DNA from: JAICLK01 sp035478715
GTDB lineage: Bacteria > Patescibacteriota > Saccharimonadia > Saccharimonadales > UBA4665
DNA: 11,846 nt
Reading direction: 5' to 3'
NCBI GenBank assembly: GCA_035478715.1
Contig: DATIJK010000073.1
Coordinates: 1 to 11,846, forward strand
Shown: positions 6,772 through 11,846 of the stretch, one piece after another
Layout: each line of letters begins with the position of its first letter
How positions within the stretch are numbered: the first letter of the stretch is position 1
Position numbers and translations under genes: made by a program
The notes under the pieces: generated by a model
The model's input: only the letters and a program-made list of their open reading frames with translations
The model's database searches: none
What the model was told of the DNA's origin: nothing

Positions 6772-8526
6772 TTATTTCAAACTGTCGATCAGGATAAACG
6801 TCAGACCCAAGATTGCTACGGCCGTAGCTTGGATTTTTGATTTTAGGAAATCGCGTTCGTTCAGGAATAGCATGCCGAAGACTACTAGCAGGACTACGCT
6901 CAGGCTTGATATGTAACTTGATACCGCTACCGGACCGAATACCAGGGCATATGAAAAACCGATGCCGGCGCAAGCTCGTAAGGCCATCAGTAAGAAGCTG
7001 TGCGGTGTCGTCAGAAGTTTAAGCGGATTCTTTGTCTTGCGGGCATATACGGTTACCCACATAATTATTGCTGCCGCCAGAAACAGCGGGAAAATGTATT
7101 GTTCGTAACCGACAAGTTTAATCAGTTCCTTTTCGCACGTATTCAAGACGCTCATTGCCAGCGCCGCGCCAATCGCATACATAATACCTTGTTTAGTCAG
7201 CGATTTTGAGCCTTTTTGTTTGACGATGAATATCGCCAGGAAAATAAATAATCCTCCGAGCATGGCCCACAGGCCAATATCTTCTGATAAAAAGAAGGTA
7301 CCCAGAAGTGTAATGAATAAGATTCGTGTGTTATAAACGACCGAAAACACGCTTGCTTCTAAGTTTTCGAGTGCTTTGACATTGAAGAATTGCAAGCTGA
7401 TGATGCCAGTTACGGCAATACCGAGCAACAAAATTTCGAACGGCGTGTATGACGGAAAATGTATCGGGCTGACGATCTCTTTAAACAAGAACGGAATAAA
7501 TAAACCGGTTTGCAGAATTGTCGCTGTCAACCATTGGTCTTCGTGCCGCCACGATGACCGTCGTAACAGCATGTTGAAACCGGCTGTTCCAACAACATTC
7601 ATGCTCAACAACGCGAGCCACTTGACGGGTCGGTCGCCGGAATGCAGCGCAAATATTAGCAGCAGAATGTACAACCCTGCAAAAACAGATAGCGCTCCAG
7701 TGTTTAACGCGGGTTTTTCGTCGGCTGATGCAAGCGCTGCTTGTTGTAATGGCGTTGCATGCGGCACAGGTGAATTCTGCAACTGTACGCCTGGAACTGG
7801 CTGGACAGGAATATTGTTGGGCGCGGGTGGCTGGGCAAGCTTTTGCGGCTGAGGCTGAGGAGTTGGCACTGCGGGTTGCTGTGGCAGCGGTTGAGCAGTC
7901 CCCAGTTTGCCTGCGACTGACTCAACTCTGTCGGCCAAATTCTGAATCCGTTGTGTTTCAGATTGGTTCGTGCTTATTTGGCTTTGCAGACCATTGTTTG
8001 AAGCTACACCCTGCTTTTCTTCTGCTGCTTCCAATCGATCGGCGACCGCGGCCAGATGTTCTGCAGCTTCCTCTAATTTTTCAGCCGCATTTTCAAGCTC
8101 CTTTTCGCGATTTGAAAAAGATTTGTCAACATCGGACTGCACGGGTTCTTGCGCTGGTTTAGATACCGAAGTTTCATCAGCTAATTGAAACAAAATCGCT
8201 TTTGACACATCATCAACACCGCGCGACGACAGATCAGTATCGATATCCGCTTTTGACTTTCCTTTACCTAAGAGCAGTTTTATATACTCAAGATATACAG
8301 GCAAAACTGTAGTCGGTATTCTAGATTCTGCGGGTAACTGCGGTTGCGAAAGCGGTGGCTGCTGAGGAACTTCAGGTTTTTTAGCATAGGTTAATGACCG
8401 TGCATATTCCAGCAATACTTTTTGCGAACTTTCATCTAATTTGAGTGCTTTTAAATTGTCTTGAATCTGCACCGCCGAAAAACCGCGGGTATGCAAATCT
8501 TTGACGTACTTTAAATAAGCGTCCAC
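6772..8526 (-). CDS. EamA/DMT-family transporter with a long soluble N-terminal extension (duplicated helical module, coiled coil, Pro/Gln-rich linker)
   Basis: A 584-aa protein of unusual build. Residues 4-42 and 78-116 are two copies of a small helical module with shared pattern Y-L-x-Y-x-K, then L-x(3)-G-x-S, I-x(3)-L, D-x(2)-S and a final LA or YA. Residues about 139-172 form a charged, Ala/Glu-rich likely coiled coil, with a second helical stretch at about 184-208. Residues about 212-275 are a Pro/Gln-rich linker. Residues about 278-583 hold ten or eleven hydrophobic helices in two similar halves (FFLSEDIGLW near 411-420 and LFLNERDFL near 553-561), the two EamA repeats of a drug/metabolite permease. 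The substrate is unknown; some DMT members export amino acids or aromatic compounds. The start is GTG, the only in-frame start after an upstream stop, and it begins the first module properly. No Shine-Dalgarno is visible. The gene follows the TIM-barrel gene by 38 bp on the same strand. Confidence 0.85.
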   Translation of the reverse strand: MDAYLKYVKDLHTRGFSAVQIQDNLKALKLDESSQKVLLEYARSLTYAKKPEVPQQPPLSQPQLPAESRIPTTVLPVYLEYIKLLLGKGKSKADIDTDLSSRGVDDVSKAILFQLADETSVSKPAQEPVQSDVDKSFSNREKELENAAEKLEEAAEHLAAVADRLEAAEEKQGVASNNGLQSQISTNQSETQRIQNLADRVESVAGKLGTAQPLPQQPAVPTPQPQPQKLAQPPAPNNIPVQPVPGVQLQNSPVPHATPLQQAALASADEKPALNTGALSVFAGLYILLLIFALHSGDRPVKWLALLSMNVVGTAGFNMLLRRSSWRHEDQWLTATILQTGLFIPFLFKEIVSPIHFPSYTPFEILLLGIAVTGIISLQFFNVKALENLEASVFSVVYNTRILFITLLGTFFLSEDIGLWAMLGGLFIFLAIFIVKQKGSKSLTKQGIMYAIGAALAMSVLNTCEKELIKLVGYEQYIFPLFLAAAIIMWVTVYARKTKNPLKLLTTPHSFLLMALRACAGIGFSYALVFGPVAVSSYISSLSVVLLVVFGMLFLNERDFLKSKIQATAVAILGLTFILIDSLK

Positions 8527-8564
8527 TTGCCATTTATTTTACAGCATAAGCTCTTTAGTGTAGC

Positions 8565-9425
8565 TTACGATTGCTCATTCGTGTTGGGAATAAATGTTCT
8601 TCCCGCATACTGCCACAAGACGTACCGCGCTCCGACAGCCGTTTCTAGCGCTGCCTGGGCCGGCTCCAATGCGTCCAACTCGTCTGACATCACTTCAACT
8701 GATAACGGTGCGGAAACGCCGTATTCTTCCAAGGTCGTTAAAAATTCAGTCAGGTCTATTGCTCCTCTGCCCGGTACCAGACGATCGTGCCTCGATTCTT
8801 CGGATACGTCCGTCATGGGTTGCGCAAGGTCATCGCTGATTTGGATGGAGGTGATTTTTTCCGGCGGAATACCATGTAATGATTCTGACGTACAGTTCGC
8901 CCGATTCCAATGCCACGCATCGATTAATAATCCAGCGTTCAACTGATTGGTGTCGCGGACAATTTCCCAAGCTTTTGCAAGCGTATTGACTGATGGATTG
9001 TATGGCATGAATTCCAATTGGACCAGTAAATTTTTATCGTACGCCCGACGGCATAAGCCGCTCAATGAAGCTACGATCTTATCGTGCGAATCGTCTTCAA
9101 ATACCGCGACATTAATATGCCGCGCTCGGAGTTTGCCAGCCCACTCAAGCAATTGAAATTCGCGGTCTTGATACTCACGGTCATTTTCTAATCCCACCCA
9201 CTGCCTGAAAAATTCGATTTCAATCGGCTTTACTTTCGTTGCGCTAAACAGCCTTACTATATCTGACTCGGTCATTCCGGATTGCAAAGCGTTCGTAATA
9301 TCCTCTAGTCGCCAGCCAATTCCTTGATATCCTGCAATTCCGGCGGCACGAACACGCTCGACCAAACCTGCGTTCCGCAAAGTCATTACGCTCAACGTCA
9401 AATTATCTGCGGTGCCCCAACTCAT
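8565..9425 (-). CDS. Xylose-isomerase-like TIM-barrel enzyme; candidate 3-dehydroshikimate dehydratase
   Basis: A 286-aa protein of the AP-endonuclease-2/xylose-isomerase-like superfamily (COG1082 type, often labelled sugar phosphate isomerase/epimerase). Likely metal ligands in order: E138 (QLEFMPY), D169 (LLIDAWHWNR), Q195 (SIQISDD) and E244 (LSVEVMSDE). H172 sits three residues after D169, and RHDRLVPGRGAIDL (212-225) precedes the last strand. This order, the AWEIV motif (152-156) and IPPEKI near 186-191 resemble bacterial 3-dehydroshikimate dehydratases (QuiC/AsbF type), which make protocatechuate. The same fold includes many sugar isomerases and epimerases, so the family is sure but the substrate is not. 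Context favours the dehydratase: the neighbouring operon ends in its substrate. The ATG has a G-run (GGGGG, 9434-9438) 8 nt upstream. The gene is divergent from phosphoglycerate mutase and probably co-transcribed with the EamA-like gene. Confidence 0.8.
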   Translation of the reverse strand: MSWGTADNLTLSVMTLRNAGLVERVRAAGIAGYQGIGWRLEDITNALQSGMTESDIVRLFSATKVKPIEIEFFRQWVGLENDREYQDREFQLLEWAGKLRARHINVAVFEDDSHDKIVASLSGLCRRAYDKNLLVQLEFMPYNPSVNTLAKAWEIVRDTNQLNAGLLIDAWHWNRANCTSESLHGIPPEKITSIQISDDLAQPMTDVSEESRHDRLVPGRGAIDLTEFLTTLEEYGVSAPLSVEVMSDELDALEPAQAALETAVGARYVLWQYAGRTFIPNTNEQS

Positions 9426-9461
9426 TGTTTTAGCCCCCGATTTTAGTGTGAAATCGATTCA

Positions 9462-9477
9462 TATCATAAGCATGATA
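9462..9477. promoter_or_regulatory. Short inverted repeat in the divergent promoter region, possible operator
   Basis: TATCAT-AAGC-ATGATA is a 6-bp perfect inverted repeat in the 134-bp AT-rich spacer between the divergent TIM-barrel and phosphoglycerate mutase genes. On the minus strand it contains TATGAT, a possible -10 for the TIM-barrel gene, with no convincing -35. No regulator gene is nearby. Such a small palindrome could be chance in AT-rich DNA. Confidence 0.22.
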
Positions 9478-9544
9478 GCATACCGTGCAGCGTCGTAATT
9501 GATGCATATATTTTAGCTTATAAAATATCACACCAAAGTTCTTA

Positions 9545-9553
9545 TGATAAAAT
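9545..9553 (+). promoter_or_regulatory. Extended -10 promoter for phosphoglycerate mutase (leaderless start)
   Basis: TGATAAAAT fits the extended -10 form TGnTANNNT. The box ends 6 nt before the ATG at 9560, which places the expected transcription start on the A of the start codon. There is no Shine-Dalgarno, so a leaderless transcript is the simplest reading. No good -35 is seen at 16-18 bp. Confidence 0.45.
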
Positions 9554-9559
9554 GTTTTT

Positions 9560-10216
9560 ATGTCTAATTTGTTGCTCATCCGCCACGGTGAGTCTGAGTA
9601 TAATGCAAACGAACTGTTTACTGGTTTGCATAATCCGCCGCTGACACAGCGTGGCCGCGTCCAAGCTTCCCAGATGGCAGCATCAATCAAAGACCTAAAG
9701 CCCGATATCGCCTATACATCATTACTTACCCGAGCAAAAGACACGCTTGATATTATCATGGTCGACAATGGCTGGGATAAAGTACCGCTGAAAGAAGATG
9801 CAGCACTCAACGAACGTGACTATGGAAAATTTTCCGGCTTGCAGCATGCCGAAATCATCAAACGGTATGGCGATGCACAATACATCAAATTCCGCCGGGG
9901 CTGGAACGAACCGATACCTGACGGCGAAACGCTCAAAATGGTGTACAAGCGTGTCGTGCTATATTTTGAAGTCCAGATTTTGCCAGAATTAAGAAAAGGA
10001 AACAATGTGCTTATCGTAGCGCATGGCAATACACTACGCGCATTGATAAAACATCTCGATGGCCTCGATGATCTGCAAATTGAAACACTTGAAATGCCGC
10101 TGCAGGAAGTAGTGATTTACAATTACGAAGTCCGCATCGCTGCAAAGCAAGTACGTAAAACTGAACAGCCATCATTGCCGTACGTTACCGCCAATACTAC
10201 CTACCTTAAAGAATAA
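9560..10216 (+). CDS. gpmA: 2,3-bisphosphoglycerate-dependent phosphoglycerate mutase, short form
   Basis: A 218-aa histidine-phosphatase-fold enzyme interconverting 3- and 2-phosphoglycerate, just before enolase in glycolysis. Seen: LLIRHGESEYN with R8 and the phospho-acceptor H9, FTGLHNPPLTQRG at 20-32, TSLLTRAKDT with R58, LNERDYGKFSGLQ with catalytic E85, KFRRGW at 110-115, and VAHGNTLRAL with the second histidine H155. The GpmA-type blocks NERDYG and YGDAQYIKFRRGW favour a mutase over a general phosphatase. It is about 30 residues shorter than E. coli GpmA. The lid segment after RRGW is cut down to IPDGETL, as in many short bacterial versions. A family phosphatase remains possible. The ATG lacks a Shine-Dalgarno and appears leaderless. 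The product feeds enolase, whose gene lies about 5.4 kb upstream. Confidence 0.88.
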   Translation: MSNLLLIRHGESEYNANELFTGLHNPPLTQRGRVQASQMAASIKDLKPDIAYTSLLTRAKDTLDIIMVDNGWDKVPLKEDAALNERDYGKFSGLQHAEIIKRYGDAQYIKFRRGWNEPIPDGETLKMVYKRVVLYFEVQILPELRKGNNVLIVAHGNTLRALIKHLDGLDDLQIETLEMPLQEVVIYNYEVRIAAKQVRKTEQPSLPYVTANTTYLKE

Positions 10217-10268
10217 GAAATGTCCAAAGTCCAAAGCTAATAGTCCATAGCCAAGTCAAACTTCGGAA

Positions 10269-10282
10269 TACCAGATACTAGC
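10269..10282 (+). repeat. Direct repeat copy 1 (TACCAGATACTAGC)
   Basis: An exact 14-bp match to 10335-10348, with starts 66 bp apart. The two copies flank the hairpin at 10297-10322. Confidence 0.75.
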
Positions 10283-10296
10283 CTTCATATAGCAAA

Positions 10297-10322
10297 TAGC
10301 CGGACTTGTAATCGTCCGGCTA
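10297..10322. terminator. Hairpin between convergent genes, possible weak bidirectional terminator
   Basis: TAGCCGGAC, an 8-nt loop, then GTCCGGCTA form a perfect GC-rich 9-bp stem between two converging genes, where a shared terminator is expected. Neither side has a real U-run: the plus strand continues CAAACTG, the minus strand TTTGCTATAT. It could equally be the core of a small repeat element, since 14-bp direct repeats flank it. Confidence 0.35.
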
Positions 10323-10334
10323 CAAACTGTGGAC

Positions 10335-10348
10335 TACCAGATACTAGC
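10335..10348 (+). repeat. Direct repeat copy 2 (TACCAGATACTAGC)
   Basis: An exact 14-bp copy of 10269-10282. Its last base is part of the TAG stop codon of the minus-strand 80-aa gene, so the repeat abuts that reading frame. Confidence 0.75.
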
Positions 10349-10590
10349 TAATTTCGCGGCGTCATTTCATAACGCATCGGCCATGTGTGCGTGTGTGATT
10401 TTGCCCCCGAAAACTGTGCGCCAAGTATTTTTCGATAGTGCATTGGCGTCAAATTGTCTGAAAAGTTGTGCGATCCCGGGAAGCGTTGGGTAGCGCTTAA
10501 TCGGCCTTCAGTCGCTGCGGTTTCAATCTTTCTTTCAAGCTTTCGCTCATGTTCAGAAATAAATGATTGTAGATTTCGTAGATTTGCCAT
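10348..10590 (-). CDS. Small hypothetical protein, 80 aa
   Basis: I do not recognise this protein. The ATG at 10590 is chosen because GGAGGAGGT (10595-10603) lies 4 nt upstream, one of the strongest ribosome sites in the window. An ATG at 10659 would add 23 residues but has no such site. The product is soluble and basic, with no membrane segment or signal peptide. Residues about 2-35 look like a charged amphipathic helix (FISEHERKLERKIETAATEG). The C-terminal half is rich in Ser, His, Pro and Arg and probably less ordered. The stop overlaps a 14-bp direct repeat. It converges on phosphoglycerate mutase. No other gene is adjacent, so the context says nothing about its role. The start is quite sure; that it is expressed rests on the ribosome site. 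Confidence 0.6.
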   Translation of the reverse strand: MANLRNLQSFISEHERKLERKIETAATEGRLSATQRFPGSHNFSDNLTPMHYRKILGAQFSGAKSHTHTWPMRYEMTPRN

Positions 10591-10594
10591 TAGT

Positions 10595-10603
10595 ACCTCC
10601 TCC
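10595..10603 (-). promoter_or_regulatory. Strong Shine-Dalgarno that sets the start of the 80-aa gene
   Basis: GGAGGAGGT on the minus strand contains the anti-16S core AGGAGGT, 4 nt before the ATG at 10590. The genes to the left mostly have weak or no ribosome sites, so this is a contrast. Confidence 0.65.
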
Positions 10604-10810
10604 ACGATATAAGCGCTCCCCTTAACATTATTGACCCGGATTCTCCGTAAGTGACGCATCGGCCCTGCTTACGCTACTTTGATGACCCGCTCACTCCAAG
10701 AATCAATTACAAGTATGAACTAGCGTCGTTTTTCTAACAGTAAACCTTCACACAAACCCGGCGTAATATTAATCACAATACATGTATGTAAACTATTACA
10801 ACGACTGTAG
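10604..10810. other. Spacer without a recognised gene
   Basis: This stretch lies between the 80-aa gene and the terminator of the KGG mini-gene. I see only very short frames (the longest looked at, from 10682, is 13 codons and has no ribosome site) and no tRNA-like fold. On the minus strand, TTTACA and TAATAT near 10783-10765 sit about 15 bp apart and could be a poor promoter for the 80-aa gene. A TTATAT nearer its ribosome site is an alternative -10. Confidence 0.4.
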
Positions 10811-10853
10811 AATAAAAAAATTGGCGGGTTACATCTCTGTAATTCCGCCAATT
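10811..10853 (-). terminator. Rho-independent terminator of the KGG mini-gene
   Basis: The minus-strand transcript folds as a 9-bp stem (AATTGGCGG paired with CCGCCAATT, 10845-10853 with 10819-10827), a small internal loop and a second 5-bp stem (TGTAA/TTACA) closed by a 4-nt loop. It then runs into seven or more U residues read from the A-run at 10813-10820. It begins 23 bp after the mini-gene stop. This is the clearest terminator in the window. Confidence 0.8.
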
Positions 10854-10875
10854 CTCCCAAAACTACACGTATAAA

Positions 10876-10986
10876 TTATTTGTTGCGTTTGCGGCTGCCA
10901 CTGCTTGCTTTGCCGCCCGCACTCTGAATCCGTCGTTTCTGCTCTGCACTCATATTTGGTGACCCGAGACCTCGTTTAGCTGCCAT
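10876..10986 (-). CDS. KGG-type mini-protein, 36 aa (single stress-induced repeat motif)
   Basis: A 36-codon frame with a near-perfect ribosome site (AAGGAGGA at 10992-10999, about 6 nt before the ATG) and its own terminator downstream, so a real gene despite its size. The product runs MAAKRGLGSPNMSAEQ, then KRRIQSAGGKASSGSRKR. This resembles one copy of the KGG motif (pattern G-F-A-S-M-D-x-E-K-R-R-E-I-A-S-K-G-G-K-A) of the small, basic, hydrophilic general-stress proteins such as YciG/GsiB. Here LGSPN replaces FASMD and SAGGKA replaces SKGGKA, so it is a divergent member. The charge is strongly positive and the protein is probably unstructured. The role is unknown at the molecular level; nucleic-acid binding or a protective function is only a guess. 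No neighbour is in an operon with it. Confidence 0.75.
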   Translation of the reverse strand: MAAKRGLGSPNMSAEQKRRIQSAGGKASSGSRKRNK

Positions 10987-10991
10987 AAGCT

Positions 10992-10999
10992 TCCTCCTT
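10992..10999 (-). promoter_or_regulatory. Near-perfect Shine-Dalgarno of the KGG mini-gene
   Basis: AAGGAGGA on the minus strand, about 6 nt from the ATG at 10986. With the terminator it brackets a 36-codon frame that would otherwise be overlooked. Confidence 0.7.
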
Positions 11000-11131
11000 A
11001 ACTTATATTGCATGCTCAATAGTATTTGAAATTGCCGATTAATGCTGTAATGAATAGAACTGTATGTTCGTTAAAACTATCACTTGGCGATGCAGTAATA
11101 ATTAACTGCTGACTCTGATACAGGATATTTT

Positions 11132-11188
11132 TAAACCTCTATACAATCTCCCTTATCCTATGACATTTTGCCGGAGTGTATAGGTTTA
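11132..11188 (+). promoter_or_regulatory. Long imperfect inverted repeat upstream of the 172-aa gene, possible cis-regulatory RNA hairpin
   Basis: Pairing by eye: TAAACC (11132-11137) with GGTTTA (11183-11188), TATACA (11140-11145) with TGTATA (11177-11182), and CTCC (11148-11151) with GGAG (11173-11176). Two 2-nt bulges lie on the left side. This gives 16 base pairs around a 21-nt loop. GGAG, the only purine-rich ribosome-like motif here, is inside the stem. No U-run follows on either strand, so it is not a simple terminator. A candidate -10 (TACAAT, 11142-11147) overlaps the left arm, so a DNA-level role is also possible. Confidence 0.4.
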
Positions 11189-11226
11189 CATTGCTAATTA
11201 TGCCTTATTATGTTATCGTAATTTTC

Positions 11227-11745
11227 ATGGCAAATTCAAGCGAGCTTTATCTAACTCAAACAGATGCATTTCAGTTTGGCGCAAACTTGGGTCAATTACT
11301 ACCGCACATGTTAAAACGTTCAGAAGATCTGCATGATGCGCTAGCGGCAAAAGTAGCTGATGCCGGTGGCAGTTGTGAAGTTGTTTGGCCGCCGGATGGC
11401 CACTACCGATCGCATTACACAATTACTAAATCAAGCTCAGATCCTACCGACACTGGATTTAATGTTACTGAAAATCGGGATTCACATCACTTATATGCCG
11501 ACCAACCTGCCAGAGTGGGTGTAAGTGCCGGACGATTAGCAACACTCTGGAGTTCTGATGGCTATAGCTCTCGTGCAGATAGGCCACTAATGTTAGATGA
11601 GGTTTCAAGGTTAGCCGGTAGAATCGTAGATGGTAGAATTTTGCAACCAAACGAGATTGCTGATTGTGGCAGAGTATACCGCAGTCACAGCCCACGATAT
11701 TTTGCGCACAGATTGGCCCGAACAATCTTCGGTGCAAATTTTTAG
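11227..11745 (+). CDS. Hypothetical protein, 172 aa
   Basis: I do not recognise this protein. I chose the ATG at 11227, which begins MANSSELYLTQ. In-frame alternatives are an ATG at 11200 and a GTG at 11176. They add a hydrophobic stretch (LLIMPYYVIVIF) that looks more like translated AT-rich promoter DNA than a signal peptide, and none of the three has a well-placed Shine-Dalgarno. From 11227 the protein is soluble, with no membrane helix. It has a likely helix at about 15-45 (FQFGANLGQLLPHMLKRSED), a Ser/Asp/His-rich middle (about 70-110), and a basic C-terminus with a patterned VYRSHSPRYFAHRLARTIFG. There are no recognised catalytic motifs. It stands alone at the right end, behind a long inverted repeat. 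Length, frame integrity and ordinary composition argue that it is coding. Confidence 0.6.
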   Translation: MANSSELYLTQTDAFQFGANLGQLLPHMLKRSEDLHDALAAKVADAGGSCEVVWPPDGHYRSHYTITKSSSDPTDTGFNVTENRDSHHLYADQPARVGVSAGRLATLWSSDGYSSRADRPLMLDEVSRLAGRIVDGRILQPNEIADCGRVYRSHSPRYFAHRLARTIFGANF

Positions 11746-11846
11746 CACGACGCGACCTGAATCTCTATCTTTTTAACTAAATATTGGATTTGGAAAGTGG
11801 TTTATTATTTGAACTTGTGTGTGTCGATAGCCAGTCAATAATTGCG

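Larger units (their letters stand above)
10235..10336. repeat. Imperfect inverted repeat arms enclosing a hairpin
   Basis: The left arm AGCTAATAGTCCATAG (10235-10250) has reverse complement CTATGGACTATTAGCT. At 10327-10336 the sequence CTGTGGACTA matches its first 10 bases with one mismatch, and CTAGCT follows a little further on. The arms enclose the perfect hairpin at 10297-10322. The left side also has a tandem 7-mer, TCCAAAG, twice in a row near 10222-10236. This lies between the phosphoglycerate mutase stop and the stop of the convergent 80-aa gene. Confidence 0.4.

Noticed and set aside
7376..8162. Long open frames on the plus strand opposite the EamA-like gene
   Set aside because: They lie entirely antisense to a frame with clear membrane and repeat structure, overlap each other, and have no ribosome site. 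The Pro/Gln-rich and Ala/Glu-rich codons of the real gene explain the lack of stops.
10217..10348. CRISPR array
   Set aside because: There are only two copies of a 14-bp repeat, far shorter than CRISPR repeats, with a hairpin between them and no cas genes nearby.
11176..11226. Upstream GTG and ATG starts of the 172-aa gene with a hydrophobic leader, suggesting a signal peptide
   Set aside because: The leader lacks a signal-peptide layout (no cleavage site, Met inside the hydrophobic run), and the GTG lies directly on the GGAG motif and inside the hairpin.
10604..11226. tRNA or other structured RNA gene in the sparse right end
   Set aside because: No cloverleaf-like set of stems or CCA end was found by eye. 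The only strong structures are the terminator at 10811-10853 and the hairpin at 11132-11188.

Overview
The window looks like a piece of a small, gene-dense bacterial chromosome. GC is moderate by eye, spacers are short, and TGA is used as a stop (mscS-like gene and dehydroquinase gene), so the genetic code is the standard bacterial one. Several starts lack a Shine-Dalgarno and sit directly behind a -10-like box. Together with the protein style, this suggests a Candidate Phyla Radiation lineage such as Saccharibacteria. That assignment is an inference from style, not from a marker gene.

Layout: (1) 1-95 holds the last codons of a membrane protein, probably an EamA/DMT transporter. Its stop overlaps that of a convergent MsbA-type ABC half-transporter (92-1882, minus). 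(2) 1968-4124 (plus) holds an MscS-family channel and enolase. (3) 4205-6769 (plus) is a compact three-gene operon for the first three steps of the shikimate pathway: DAHP synthase, 3-dehydroquinate synthase and type I 3-dehydroquinase, ending at 3-dehydroshikimate. (4) Converging on it (6772-9425, minus) are a xylose-isomerase-like TIM-barrel enzyme and, 38 bp downstream, an EamA-type transporter with an unusual 275-residue soluble N-terminus. (5) 9560-10216 (plus) encodes a 2,3-bisphosphoglycerate-dependent phosphoglycerate mutase. (6) 10217-11846 is sparse. It holds a repeat/hairpin cluster, an unrecognised 80-aa gene with a very strong Shine-Dalgarno, a 36-aa KGG-type mini-gene with its own terminator, a long inverted repeat, and an unrecognised 172-aa gene.

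How the genes may work together: phosphoglycerate mutase and enolase supply phosphoenolpyruvate, which DAHP synthase uses. The operon then yields 3-dehydroshikimate. The TIM-barrel protein has the residue layout of bacterial 3-dehydroshikimate dehydratases (E138, D169, H172, Q195, E244), so a short branch to protocatechuate, possibly with export through the neighbouring EamA protein, is the most interesting hypothesis. The first three shikimate enzymes are well supported. The dehydratase step and the export step are inference. Ordinary aromatic amino acid synthesis, with the remaining aro genes elsewhere, is the main alternative.
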